Shown here: positions 1-7,620 of the stretch, one piece after another | Position numbering within the stretch: the first letter of the stretch is position 1 | How the letters are laid out: every line of letters begins with the position of its first letter | Assembly: GCF_030758975.1 (NCBI RefSeq) | Contig: NZ_CP132359.1 | Coordinates: forward strand, 3,245,283 to 3,309,282 | Length of the DNA stretch: 64,000 bases | From: Bosea beijingensis | Lineage (GTDB): Bacteria > Pseudomonadota > Alphaproteobacteria > Rhizobiales > Beijerinckiaceae | Direction: 5' to 3' | Program-made: the position numbers and the translations under genes | Notes under the pieces: model-generated | The model's input: only the letters and a program-made list of their open reading frames with translations | Told to the model about the DNA's origin: nothing | Databases searched by the model: none

Positions 1-585
1 CCCGCGCAACGGCAGGCCGGCGATGAGGTCCCAGCGCGCCACCGGCCAGGCTGCGAGCCCACGGCTGTCGCCCTGCGGCGCGGTGGGGCCCAGTGGCAGC
101 ATCAGCTCGGGTACTGCGAAGGCGGCGCGCTTCCAGCGCAGCCGACGCGCATGGGGCGCCTCCATCGACGAGACGTAGTCCTTCTCGTGCCGGTGATGCA
201 GGGCCCCGGTCCGCTCGGCGAGCGCGAGCTTCGCCTCGGCCTGATCGAGGTCGTCGGCCGGCCAGGTCGCAACCAGCGCGACGAGACTGAGGGCCATGAT
301 CTGCAGGCCGGCGCAGGCGAACTCGTATTGGTCGTCGCCCAGCTCCTTGCTACGTCCGAGACGGAACTTCTCGTTCTGGAGGGCCTTGGCATGGCGCGCC
401 GCCGCCTTCAGGTCGATCGGCTGGCGCCGGAAGGCGACGAGCTCATCGACGCTGGGATCGTCGCTCGCGATCACACGCGTTACGAGCGCGATCGGATCGT
501 GGAGCGCGGTGTCGCTCGGCTCATCCACCGGGCTGCCGGTGCGCGGCGCGAGTGAGCGCTCACCATCCTGATGTTTCTTGGTCAT
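1..585 (-). CDS. Hypothetical protein, partial (runs off left edge)
   Basis: An open minus-strand frame begins at ATG 585 and continues without a stop to base 1, so at least 195 residues are present and the C-terminus is missing. The start is preceded by AAGG about 8-10 bases upstream. The N-terminus (MTKKHQDGERS) is charged and has no signal peptide. Residues around 95-110 form a short hydrophobic stretch after a helical charged region. I recognise no family. It lies downstream of a terminator hairpin on the same strand, so it probably has its own promoter. Codon usage (GC-rich third positions) supports real coding over the shorter frames in the same interval. Confidence 0.55.
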   Translation of the reverse strand, partial: MTKKHQDGERSLAPRTGSPVDEPSDTALHDPIALVTRVIASDDPSVDELVAFRRQPIDLKAAARHAKALQNEKFRLGRSKELGDDQYEFACAGLQIMALSLVALVATWPADDLDQAEAKLALAERTGALHHRHEKDYVSSMEAPHARRLRWKRAAFAVPELMLPLGPTAPQGDSRGLAAWPVARWDLIAGLPLRG

Positions 586-645
586 GTCGGGACCTTTCAT
601 TGGGGTTACGACCATCTGGTCGCGTTTCCCCCCGCTCCCGGAATC

Positions 646-672
646 GAAAGAGGCGTCCGATCAGGACGCCTC
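646..672 (-). terminator. Rho-independent terminator
   Basis: A nine-base-pair stem (GAGGCGTCC/GGACGCCTC) with a five-base loop is followed on the minus strand by TTTC. It lies just past the end of the flagellin remnant and would stop transcription before the gene starting at 585. Confidence 0.6.
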
Positions 673-702
673 CGTCATCTGCTGTGCGGGTCGTGCCGTC
701 GC

Positions 703-1019
703 TCAGACGATCGGGATCCAGTCCGCGTCCAGTTCGAGCGTCGCGCCGAGCCTGAACCCCTTCGCGATCCAGTTCGCCTGCGAGACGACATGACGGATCG
801 CCGCTGAATGCCGTTCGAGATGCCGTCGAGCAGGCCGGTGAGCTGACTGGAGCGATCGCTCAGCGAGGCGGCGGTGAAATAGTTGACGGGGTTGTCGATC
901 GCGGAATTGACCTTCCGGCCGGTGGCGAGGCGGTTCTGGATCACGCCTTGCTGGGCCGTCGTCTGCTGCAGCGTCAGCAGGTTGTTGCGGACACCGTTGG
1001 AAAGGATCGTGCTGGCCAT
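703..1019 (-). pseudogene. Truncated flagellin copy joined to an unrelated tail
   Basis: From ATG 1019 the first 72 residues are a clear flagellin N-terminus (D0/D1 helix with NRLATGRKVNSAIDNP and SQLTGLLDGISNGIQ), closely parallel to the full flagellin at 1219-2604 but not identical, so it is a diverged paralogue. Homology stops abruptly at about base 804. In the flagellin frame the remainder is an arginine-rich nonsense tail ending near 675. In a neighbouring frame a plausible coding tail (QANWIAKGFRLGATLELD) ends at the stop at 703-705. The D2/D3 region and C-terminal D0/D1 helix are missing, so it cannot polymerise as a normal flagellin. I read it as a deletion or recombination remnant. 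Confidence 0.7.
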
Positions 1020-1136
1020 CTTCGGTCCCCTGAACGCGCGACTGCGGCGCGATGCAACCTGATTTCAGGGGGGATCATCACTCGTTAAGGATAATAAAAA
1101 GTTAATCGCGGAAAGGGCGGGGTTACCGTCCAAACG

Positions 1137-1166
1137 AAAAGCGGCGGAGCCGAAGCTCCGCCGCCC
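1137..1166 (-). terminator. Terminator after flagellin gene
   Basis: A ten-base-pair GC stem (GCGGCGGAGC with its complement) with a tetraloop at 1141-1164 is followed on the minus strand by TTTTCGTTT. It lies about 55 bp beyond the flagellin stop and fits a strong intrinsic terminator. Confidence 0.75.
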
Positions 1167-1218
1167 TTTGACTTCGACCCGCGTTCTGCGGGCTGTTCCG
1201 CGTTCTGCGGAGCGAAGA

Positions 1219-2604
1219 TCAGAACAGACGCAGGACGCCCTGATCGGCCTGGTTCGCCAGCGAGAGCGCCGTCTGGGCGAGCTGCTGACGAGTCTGCAGC
1301 GCGAGCAGGGAGGCGGCCTCGGCGTTGACGTCGGCATTGGTCAGGTTGTCGGCGCCGGTGGTCAGAACGCTCGCCATGTCCTTTGTGAAGTCCTGGCGAG
1401 TCTCGGCGACCGAAAGGTTGGCACCGAAGGTCGAAGCCAGCGACTTGAGCGAGGTCAGGGCGCCGGTCAGCGACTTGGTAGCGGCATCCAGATCGGCATC
1501 GTTCTGGAAGTTGGTGGTCCCGGCGACCTGGGCGTTGCCGGCCTTGACGATACCAAGGTTGTCCGAGTTCAGCTGCGTGCCCTGGACGTCCAGCTTGGTC
1601 TGGTTCTTGCCGGTCTTCTCGTTGAAGGTGATCGAGAGCCGGTCACCGCCGAGCAGGTTGATGCCGTTGAAGCCGGAGTCCTTGGCCAGGTCGTCGATCT
1701 TGGTACGCAGATCGTTGAACTGGTCGATCAGGTTGGAACGCACCGAGGAGGTGACGGACTGGCCCTTGATCGCGGTGGCGGCGACGGCGTCGCCGGGGAC
1801 GAAGCCCAGCGCAGCGTTGCTGGTGCCGGTTCCGGCTGCGGTGATCGCCGCAGCATCGGCAAGCGCAACGTCCGCGGCGGAGGCCGAGGCCGGGTCGGCC
1901 TTGCCGAAGCCGAATTCGAGAGCTTCCGAGCCGTTGCCCTTGACGTTGAGCTGGCCCTTCTCGTCGACGAAGGCGGTGCCGACGCCGGACTTGTTGATCT
2001 CGTTGACGACGTCACGGATCGTCACGTTCGTGCTGTCGAACGCGGCGGTGTAGGTCGTGGAGCCGGACTTCAGCGAGATCGCGAAGCGGGTGCCGTTCGC
2101 GCCGGCCACGATGCCGCGGTCGCCGGAGTTCGTGGCGGTCGCAGCGTCGGCCGTGCCGTTCGTGGCGGTGGCAGGAGCAACAATCGCATCGGTGTCGAGC
2201 AGGCTCTTGTCGAGCGCGATGTCCTTCAGGCTCTTGCTGGTGGCGACGACTTCCGCCTGGGTGGCGAGGGCCGCGCCGGCCTTGGTCGGGCGGTTCTGAG
2301 CCGCGTCGGCCTGAGCCTGCTTGATGGTCGACTGGAGCGAGCCGACGAGCTTGGTGATGCCGTCGATGCCCTTGGAGGCGGCCTGGATGGTCTGAATGCC
2401 GTTCGAGATGCCGTCGAGCAGGCCGGTGAGCTGGCTCGAACGATCATTCAGCGAGGCGGCGGTGAAGAAGTTGACGGGGTTGTCGATCGCGGAGTTGACC
2501 CGCTTGCCGGTCGCGAGACGGTTCTGGATCGCCAGAGCCTGAGACTGGGTCGACTGCAGCGACGCCAGGTTGTTGCGCACGCCGGAGGAGAGAGAGACGG
2601 CCAT
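1219..2604 (-). CDS. fliC: Flagellin
   Basis: The 461-residue product is the filament subunit, exported through the flagellar type III apparatus. The conserved N-terminal helix region (residues about 1-140, with NRLATGKRVNSAIDNPVNFF) and the C-terminal helix (about 375-461, ending NQADQGVLRLF) are both intact, while the Ala/Thr/Gly-rich middle is the variable exposed domain. There is no signal peptide, as expected. The gene stands alone, bounded by terminators at 1137-1166 and 2815-2845. A second, broken flagellin copy follows it at 703-1019. A weak CtrA-like box lies about 145 bp upstream. The symbol is used generically for flagellin. Confidence 0.93.
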   Translation of the reverse strand: MAVSLSSGVRNNLASLQSTQSQALAIQNRLATGKRVNSAIDNPVNFFTAASLNDRSSQLTGLLDGISNGIQTIQAASKGIDGITKLVGSLQSTIKQAQADAAQNRPTKAGAALATQAEVVATSKSLKDIALDKSLLDTDAIVAPATATNGTADAATATNSGDRGIVAGANGTRFAISLKSGSTTYTAAFDSTNVTIRDVVNEINKSGVGTAFVDEKGQLNVKGNGSEALEFGFGKADPASASAADVALADAAAITAAGTGTSNAALGFVPGDAVAATAIKGQSVTSSVRSNLIDQFNDLRTKIDDLAKDSGFNGINLLGGDRLSITFNEKTGKNQTKLDVQGTQLNSDNLGIVKAGNAQVAGTTNFQNDADLDAATKSLTGALTSLKSLASTFGANLSVAETRQDFTKDMASVLTTGADNLTNADVNAEAASLLALQTRQQLAQTALSLANQADQGVLRLF

Positions 2605-2745
2605 TTGTGTTTACCTTCTGGTATGGAGCCTTCTGGCGCCCAGGCCGTTCTGGCCAGGACGGGGCGACCCTGCTGCGCCAGCCCGTAACAACAGGTAAAT
2701 TTCAGCCGGCGAATTGAAGTGAACCGGTGGCTTGTCCGCGCATGG

Positions 2746-2761
2746 TTAAGCAGGCGCTAAC
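2746..2761 (-). promoter_or_regulatory. Weak CtrA-like box upstream of flagellin
   Basis: On the minus strand the bases read TTAG-N7-TTAAC, one mismatch from the CtrA consensus TTAA-N7-TTAAC. It lies about 145 bp before the flagellin start. One match of this quality could occur by chance, so the call is tentative. Confidence 0.25.
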
Positions 2762-2814
2762 GTTTGCGGCATGGGCGGATGCGCAGTGATGGCGACCTGA
2801 AAGCAGGCCGAAAC

Positions 2815-2845
2815 GCAAACCGCCCGCGCAGGGCGGGCGGTTTGC
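2815..2845 (-). terminator. Terminator after FlaG-like gene
   Basis: A 13-base-pair stem (GCAAACCGCCCGC and its complement) with a five-base loop lies 28 bp beyond the stop of the FlaG-like gene. On the minus strand it is followed by a short T run, so termination of that gene is the likely role. Confidence 0.7.
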
Positions 2846-2872
2846 AGATCCGGTGAAGAGCAGGAGCGCCTG

Positions 2873-3331
2873 TCAGGCGGTCCGCTCGATCTGGTGAGGA
2901 AGCTCCTCGGTTTCCCGCGCCCGCTCGCTGAGCTCGCGCGAGTAGGCGCGCAGTTTCAGGAGCGTCTCGTCCGGCAATTGCGATATGGTCTCGCCGGTCT
3001 GCAGGTCCTTCTTCTGGAGCACGATCGCGCGGGTCTGCGGATCGATGACCAGCTTGCGCTCGACCGTCTCGTCGGTCGCGCGGGCGGCCTCGCGGCTGTT
3101 CTGAGCATTGGCGCGGGCGCGGCGCTCGCCATCGGCGCGGCTCTGGGCGTCGCGCGTCTCGGCGCGAACCTCGACATTGACGGCCGAGCCGGCAGAGGCG
3201 GATTGCACGGTCTTTTCAGGGGGAAGGTCCACGGCGACGCTGCCGGCCTGGGCCGTAACGTCTGAGCGGGTGACGGGCGGGGCGGCCGTCACGGCCGCGA
3301 GCCTGGGTGCGTTGCCAAAATCCATGTCCAC
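2873..3331 (-). CDS. FlaG-like flagellar protein
   Basis: The product has 152 residues. The C-terminal half matches the FlaG family pattern: VIDPQTRAIVLQKKD, then TGETISQLPDETLLKLR at about residues 95-130. The N-terminal half is a low-complexity Ala/Val/Arg-rich region with no signal peptide. FlaG proteins are encoded next to flagellin and affect filament length, and here the gene lies directly upstream of flagellin on the same strand, separated by a terminator. Length is close to the family norm of about 120-150. I infer the family from the motif and context only. Confidence 0.65.
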   Translation of the reverse strand: MDMDFGNAPRLAAVTAAPPVTRSDVTAQAGSVAVDLPPEKTVQSASAGSAVNVEVRAETRDAQSRADGERRARANAQNSREAARATDETVERKLVIDPQTRAIVLQKKDLQTGETISQLPDETLLKLRAYSRELSERARETEELPHQIERTA

Positions 3332-3559
3332 TCCTTCTGGAGTCGTTCACGGCGCCGTCGCGCCGCTCTCGTCCGGTGTCGGGAACAGGACGCGGCTACC
3401 CGACAGTGCGGAGATTGGCAGAAAAGATTGAATCCGACGTCAAGAAATTAGGTAAATCTTTAGGGTTTCCGACGCAGCAGCGGCGTAAACCCTTTATATA
3501 CCAAAGGCCTGGCGGCGGCGATCATCAGGCCGGAACCGGCTGCCCTATCGGCAGATCGC

Positions 3560-4048
3560 TCACAGCCGGCGCGAGACGACCAGCGGCCCTGAATTGGGGC
3601 GGGCGAAGACGCCGGCACCGACCGTCGCCGACGGGCCGTAGCCATTGGCGCGCATCGGCTTGTTGGCGTCGGCGGCGAGATCGCGCACGACCGATTCCGA
3701 GACGGCGCGGGCTGTCGCCAGGACGATCTGGTTGGTCTCGATCAGGCCCTGGAAGGCGTTGTGAGCGTCCTTCAGCCGCTTGACCTGATCCGGCACGAAG
3801 CGGGCGAGCGCCACGGCGTTCAACTTCACCTGCTCGACGCCGCGCATGTAGATGCCGGCGAGTTCGGTCTTGCGCGGCTCGCGGGTCATCGCCTCCGGCA
3901 AGCGACCGGCGCGGACGAGCTCGGTCTCCTCGCCGACGAGATGCGAGAGCGCACCGAGGGCCTCCAGCACGGCCTCGACCAGGGCGCGGGCGCTCAGCGC
4001 ATCGGCGATGCGCGGGCGCTCGTCGAGTATAGGCTTAGCGGCCAGCAT
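3560..4048 (-). CDS. FlgN-like flagellar chaperone/assembly protein
   Basis: The 162-residue product is mostly helical with no membrane segment. It starts 14 bp inside the end of flgJ, so the two are translationally linked in the flgI-flgJ operon. Residues about 20-120 (LVEAVLEALGALSHLVGEETELVRAG, then IETNQIVLATARAV) resemble the FlgN/FlbY helical fold, in which a helical hairpin binds hook-associated proteins before export. The Gly/Pro-rich end (about 130-162) is likely disordered. In alphaproteobacteria this position after flgI-flgJ is usually taken by FlbY/FlgN-type proteins, and that context carries much of the assignment. Confidence 0.5.
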   Translation of the reverse strand: MLAAKPILDERPRIADALSARALVEAVLEALGALSHLVGEETELVRAGRLPEAMTREPRKTELAGIYMRGVEQVKLNAVALARFVPDQVKRLKDAHNAFQGLIETNQIVLATARAVSESVVRDLAADANKPMRANGYGPSATVGAGVFARPNSGPLVVSRRL

Positions 4049-4391
4049 TCTGAACCCCGCCCGCGGCCTGTTCCTGGAGATTGATCAGGTCGCGCATGAT
4101 CTGGTTGGAGAGGCCGATGCCACCGGCCTTCTGGATTTGCTGGGCGTATTGCTGGGTGAGCTGCGAGCGCCAGATGCCGCCGCCGGTGCCGTTCTCGCCG
4201 AGCGGGCCCTCGCCAGTTTCCCCGGCGAAGAGCTTCTCCGTCATCTGCTCGAGGAACATGGTCTCGAACTCGTCGGCCTGCTTCTTCGCCTTGGCCTTGG
4301 CGGGGTCGAGCGCATCCGCAATGCCGCTGGCGACCTTGCCGGCGACGCCGAGGGCGAGGTTCGCGGCGGGAAGCGCGAGTGCAACAGTCAT
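4035..4391 (-). CDS. flgJ: Rod-binding protein FlgJ, single-domain
   Basis: The product has 118 residues. It contains only the rod-binding domain (QADEFETMFLEQMTEKLF and GGIWRSQLTQQYAQQI) and lacks the C-terminal muramidase found in enterobacterial FlgJ, which is normal for alphaproteobacteria; peptidoglycan cleavage must come from a separate enzyme. Its role is to assist rod assembly in the periplasm. The start ATG at 4391 overlaps the flgI stop as TGATG, giving translational coupling, and the end overlaps the FlgN-like gene by 14 bp. A long frame that runs through this gene and back-translates flgI out of frame is not real. Confidence 0.85.
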   Translation of the reverse strand: MTVALALPAANLALGVAGKVASGIADALDPAKAKAKKQADEFETMFLEQMTEKLFAGETGEGPLGENGTGGGIWRSQLTQQYAQQIQKAGGIGLSNQIMRDLINLQEQAAGGVQNAGR

Positions 4392-5524
4392 CACATCACC
4401 TCGATTTCGGCCTGCAGCGCGCCTGCCGACTTGATGGCCTGGAGAATGGAGATCAGGTCGCGCGGGCCGATCCCGAGCGCGTTGAGGCCGTCGACCAGTT
4501 CGGCCAGCGTCACGCTCTCGCGGACGAGGGCGAGCTTGTTGCCGCCGCCCGTATCGACCTTGACGTTGGTGCGCGGTGTCACGACCGTCTGGCCGCGGGA
4601 GAGGGGCTCGGGCTGCGAGACCTGCGGCTGCTCGCTGATCGTGACGGTGAGGTTGCCCTGCGCCACGGCGACCGTGGAGACGCGGACATCCTTGCCCATG
4701 ACGATGATGCCGGAGCGCTCGTCGATGACGATGCGGGCAAGCTGGTCGGGCTCGACGCGCAATTGCTCGATATCGGTGAGCAGCTTGATCATGTTGCCCT
4801 TGAAGCGGGCGGGAATCTGCAGGACCACGGTCGAAGGGTCGGTCGGCTCGGCCGAATCGCCGCCAACGAATTCGTTGATCGCGGCGGCCATGCGGCGCGC
4901 GGTGGTCAGGTCGGGATTGCGCAGCGACAGGCGCAGCGTCTGAAGCTTGTTCAGCGCGAAGTCGATCTCGCGCTCGACCACGCCGCCATTGGCGATGCGG
5001 CCGACCGTCGGCACGCCGCGGGTGATCTTGCTGGCGTCGCCCTCGGCCGAGAAGCCGGAGATCGCGACCGGACCCTGCGACACCGCGTAGACCTCGCCAT
5101 CGGCGCCGAGCAGCGGCGTGACCAGAAGCGTGCCGCCTTGCAGCGACTTGGCATCGCCCATCGCCGAGACGGTGACGTCGACGCGGGTGCCCTGCGTCGA
5201 GAAGGGCGGCAGGTTGGCGGTCACCATCACGGCGGCGACGTTGGCGGTGCGCATGTTGGCGCCGCGGGTGTTGACGCCGAGGCGCTCCAGCATGGCCTGC
5301 AGCGACTGCTTGGTGAAGGGCGTGTTGTTGAGCGTGTCGCCGGTGCCGTTGAGGCCGACGACGATGCCGTAGCCGAGCAACTGGTTGGTGCGCACGCCCT
5401 CGACCGAGGCGAGGTCCTTGATGCGCGAAAGCGCGAACACCGGCTGCGACGACAGGCCGACGACCACGGCCAGCATCGCGGCCAGCGGCTTCAGCAGCGT
5501 CTTCAGGGCGGGGTTGCGGAACAT
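4391..5524 (-). CDS. flgI: Flagellar P-ring protein FlgI
   Basis: This 377-residue protein forms the P ring around the rod in the peptidoglycan layer. An N-terminal signal peptide is visible (hydrophobic stretch about 10-32, ending VFALS). Conserved segments follow: RIKDLASVEGVRTNQLLGYG, then GLNGTGD and the C-terminal LNALGIGPRDLISILQ. Length is typical. It is first in a flgI-flgJ-flgN-like operon. A sigma-54-type promoter lies at 5566-5580, giving a leader of about 30 bases, and a CGGCA-N5-TGCCG palindrome is about 110 bp further upstream. This points to late (class III) control as in Caulobacter. Confidence 0.95.
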   Translation of the reverse strand: MFRNPALKTLLKPLAAMLAVVVGLSSQPVFALSRIKDLASVEGVRTNQLLGYGIVVGLNGTGDTLNNTPFTKQSLQAMLERLGVNTRGANMRTANVAAVMVTANLPPFSTQGTRVDVTVSAMGDAKSLQGGTLLVTPLLGADGEVYAVSQGPVAISGFSAEGDASKITRGVPTVGRIANGGVVEREIDFALNKLQTLRLSLRNPDLTTARRMAAAINEFVGGDSAEPTDPSTVVLQIPARFKGNMIKLLTDIEQLRVEPDQLARIVIDERSGIIVMGKDVRVSTVAVAQGNLTVTISEQPQVSQPEPLSRGQTVVTPRTNVKVDTGGGNKLALVRESVTLAELVDGLNALGIGPRDLISILQAIKSAGALQAEIEVM

Positions 5525-5565
5525 GCGTCTGGCACCAGCGGGCGGTTGAACTCGTCTTGGACCTT

Positions 5566-5580
5566 GCGAGGGTCATGCCA
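5566..5580 (-). promoter_or_regulatory. Sigma-54-type promoter for flgI operon
   Basis: On the minus strand the bases read TGGCATGACCCTCGC. The -24 GG and -12 GC dinucleotides have the exact spacing of the consensus TGGCACG-N4-TTGC, with two mismatches elsewhere. It lies 42 bp upstream of the flgI start codon. Confidence 0.55.
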
Positions 5581-5674
5581 AACCGCTCGAATTTGAAAAG
5601 CCTTGTTTGTCAGTCCTTTGCAGTTCGGTGCGATGGTTGGGAGGCTCTCGCAGAGCCTGCGTTTCCTGCCGGGG

Positions 5675-5689
5675 CGGCAGTTTCTGCCG
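5675..5689. promoter_or_regulatory. FlbD/ftr-like palindrome (flgI-fliX)
   Basis: The inverted repeat CGGCA-GTTTC-TGCCG lies in the divergent flgI/fliX region. The same CGGCA-N5-TGCCG form occurs at 22678-22696 and 51112-51126, always next to a CtrA-type box. Here it is centred about 110 bp upstream of the flgI sigma-54 element, a usual enhancer distance. Similarity to the Caulobacter ftr sites bound by FlbD is an inference. Confidence 0.5.
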
Positions 5690-5694
5690 GGCAG

Positions 5695-5710
5695 TTTACC
5701 GGCTGTTAAC
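5695..5710 (+). promoter_or_regulatory. CtrA-like box upstream of fliX
   Basis: The bases read TTTA-N7-TTAAC, one mismatch from TTAA-N7-TTAAC. It is 43 bp before the fliX start, a distance that suits a CtrA-dependent class II promoter, and it abuts the palindrome at 5675-5689. Confidence 0.5.
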
Positions 5711-5752
5711 CGTCTTCCGACAAGGTTTCATTAACCCTTGAAGAGGCCGCCG

Positions 5753-6160
5753 ATGATCAGGATCGACCAGCGCGCGCCCGTCTCGAATGCCGGCCCGGCC
5801 AGTTCCGCGAGGCGCTCGAGCGGCGCGGCCTTCACGCTTCCGACGCAGGAATCCGCGACCGCGGCCCGCAGCAGTGGCGTCAGCGCTGCCGGTCCGCTCG
5901 ATACCTTGCTCGCCGTCCAGGCGCAGGAGGATACGCAGGATCGCAAGCGCCGGCAGGCACGGCGCGGGCATGACCTGCTCGATGGGCTCGACCGGCTGAA
6001 GGCGGCCCTACTTGCAGGGCGGGTGCTGCCCTCCGAGCTGGAGCGACTGCGCACGACGCTGTCGCTTCGCCGCGAGACGACGGACGATCCGCGGCTCGAC
6101 GAGGTTCTGGCCCATATCGAACTGCGCGCTGCGGTCGAGCTCGCGAAGCTGAAGCGCTGA
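5753..6160 (+). CDS. fliX: Flagellar assembly regulator FliX
   Basis: The 135-residue product matches FliX: a short conserved start (MIRIDQR), a variable Ala/Ser linker, then a helical C-terminal domain with DLLDGLDRLKAALLAGR and DEVLAHIELRAAVELAKL. In Caulobacter FliX couples basal-body assembly to FlbD, which drives sigma-54 flagellar promoters. I chose ATG 5753 because it gives the family's usual N-terminus and has an AGAGG site about 9 bases upstream; a TTG at 5738 would add five residues. The gene is divergent from flgI across the CtrA/palindrome module. No flbD or rpoN gene is in the window. Confidence 0.85.
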   Translation: MIRIDQRAPVSNAGPASSARRSSGAAFTLPTQESATAARSSGVSAAGPLDTLLAVQAQEDTQDRKRRQARRGHDLLDGLDRLKAALLAGRVLPSELERLRTTLSLRRETTDDPRLDEVLAHIELRAAVELAKLKR

Positions 6161-6169
6161 GGCGCTCGT

Positions 6170-6715
6170 CTACCGGATGAACTGATCGACATATTCCGCG
6201 CCGAGCCCGTTCTGGGCGTAATGCGCGCGGCATTTGTCTATGCGGGTGAAGACGTCGTCATAGCCGAGGCATTTGCCGTCCGGGTCGACATAGATCATCG
6301 CGCCGTTCACCTGGAACATGGTGATCATCTCCTCGACATCGGGGTCGACCACCAGCGTATGGGTCTCGCCCGGCGCCTCGTAGACATAGGAGCCCTCGGT
6401 CGCAACCCAGTCATGCTCCAGGTAGCGCCACTTGCCCTTCAGCACATAGCCATGGACCGGCAGCGGGTGGCGGTGACGCGAGAGCACGCCGGCGCGGCGG
6501 ACCTTGAGCAGGTTCATCCAGTAGCCGCGCGAGGTGCAGAGGAGGAGGGGGCGGAACCAGACATTGTCGTCGACCGGCACCCAGACGCGCTCGTCGGTCG
6601 GGATCACGTTGGGGACGATCAATTCCGGCGGCGATTCCTTCGGCTGGGGATGGCGGTAGGGCGTCCAGCGCTCCTCCTGACTGGCCGCGACGGGCATCGG
6701 GCTCGTCGTGTTCAT
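6170..6715 (-). CDS. Cupin protein, 2,4'-dihydroxyacetophenone dioxygenase family
   Basis: The 181-residue product is a single cupin. The metal-binding pattern is visible in RHRHPLPVHGYVLKGKW and later GETHTL (about residues 88-130). The overall sequence resembles 2,4'-dihydroxyacetophenone dioxygenase-type and acetylacetone-cleaving cupins, which cleave C-C bonds with Fe(II). It lies 89 bp downstream of an SDR gene on the same strand, so the two may act in one small catabolic step. The natural substrate cannot be read from sequence. The gene ends head-to-tail against fliX, with only 9 bp between their ends. Confidence 0.7.
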   Translation of the reverse strand: MNTTSPMPVAASQEERWTPYRHPQPKESPPELIVPNVIPTDERVWVPVDDNVWFRPLLLCTSRGYWMNLLKVRRAGVLSRHRHPLPVHGYVLKGKWRYLEHDWVATEGSYVYEAPGETHTLVVDPDVEEMITMFQVNGAMIYVDPDGKCLGYDDVFTRIDKCRAHYAQNGLGAEYVDQFIR

Positions 6716-6804
6716 GGCGTCTCTCCCATGCTGATGTTCTGATTCAATGCGCGTGCAAACTGATTCAGGTTTCCGGTCCAAGTCTTTGGACCGGAATCGC
6801 TTTC

Positions 6805-7542
6805 CTAGACGGCGAGATAGCCGCCATCGACCGGCAGGATCGCGCCGGTGACGAACTGGGCGGCATCCGAAAGCAGGAAGGCGATGGCCCCGCCGACATC
6901 GCCGGGCTTGCCCCAGCGACCCATCGGCGTGCGCGCGAGGATCGGCGCCGAGCGCTCGGCATCCTCCACCAATGGCCGGGTCAGCTCCGTCTCGATCCAG
7001 CCTGGCGCCACGGCGTTGACGCGGATGCCGTCCTGCGCCCAGGCGGCGCCGAGCGATTTTGTGAGCTGGCCGATGCCGCCCTTCGAGGCCGCATAGCCCG
7101 GCGCGAAGGGCGAGCCGTGGAAGGTCAGCATCGAGGCGATGTTGACGATGGCGCCGCCGCTCTTGTCCGCGCCCTTGGCCGCGAGCTTGTCCTTCGCCGC
7201 GAGGCACATCCGCATCGTGCCGTTGAGATTGACCTCGATGGTCAGGCGGAAGGCGTCGATCTCGAATTCCTTGCCGCCGCGCTGGATCATGCCGGCGCAG
7301 TTCACCAGCGCGTCCAGACGCGGGCAGGTGGCGACGATGGCCGCGACCTCCGCATCGCGGGTGACGTCGAGCCGTGCATGGCGGATGGCGGGATGGGCGG
7401 GCGCCGCCGCGACCTCCTCCTCGGTCAGGCCGGTGGCGAGTACGTCGTAGCCTGCCTGGGCCAGGGCGAGGGCGGCGCCGGCGCCGATGCCGCGCGTGCC
7501 GCCGGTGACGAGAGCGAATTTGGTCGAGGTCGCGTGTGTCAT
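6805..7542 (-). CDS. SDR-family NAD(P)-dependent oxidoreductase
   Basis: This 245-residue classical short-chain dehydrogenase has the Rossmann glycine motif VTGGTRGIGAG near the N-terminus and the catalytic YAASK at about residue 157, with NCAG as the NNAG-type motif. The C-terminus (LPVDGGYLAV) is typical. ATG 7542 is preferred because the Rossmann strand then begins at the usual position; a GTG at 7572 would add ten residues. It probably forms a two-gene unit with the downstream cupin. The substrate is unknown; FabG-like or sugar/alcohol dehydrogenase activity is possible. Confidence 0.8.
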   Translation of the reverse strand: MTHATSTKFALVTGGTRGIGAGAALALAQAGYDVLATGLTEEEVAAAPAHPAIRHARLDVTRDAEVAAIVATCPRLDALVNCAGMIQRGGKEFEIDAFRLTIEVNLNGTMRMCLAAKDKLAAKGADKSGGAIVNIASMLTFHGSPFAPGYAASKGGIGQLTKSLGAAWAQDGIRVNAVAPGWIETELTRPLVEDAERSAPILARTPMGRWGKPGDVGGAIAFLLSDAAQFVTGAILPVDGGYLAV

Positions 7543-7620
7543 GGGCGGAAGGCTAGAGCGGCCCGCGCCCACGTGGAAGTCAGGATGATGCAGGCCGCCA
7601 TGCGATTGCAGCCGTGCCGG

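Noticed and set aside
1168..2688. Long plus-strand open frame of about 500 codons opposite flagellin
   Set aside because: It is antisense to a clear flagellin. High third-position GC removes stops on the other strand, and the product is a Gly/Asp/Arg/Val-rich string with no domain.
4392..5576. Upstream in-frame extension of flgJ through flgI
   Set aside because: The extension is Arg/His-rich and out of frame with flgI. The true flgJ start is the coupled ATG at 4391.
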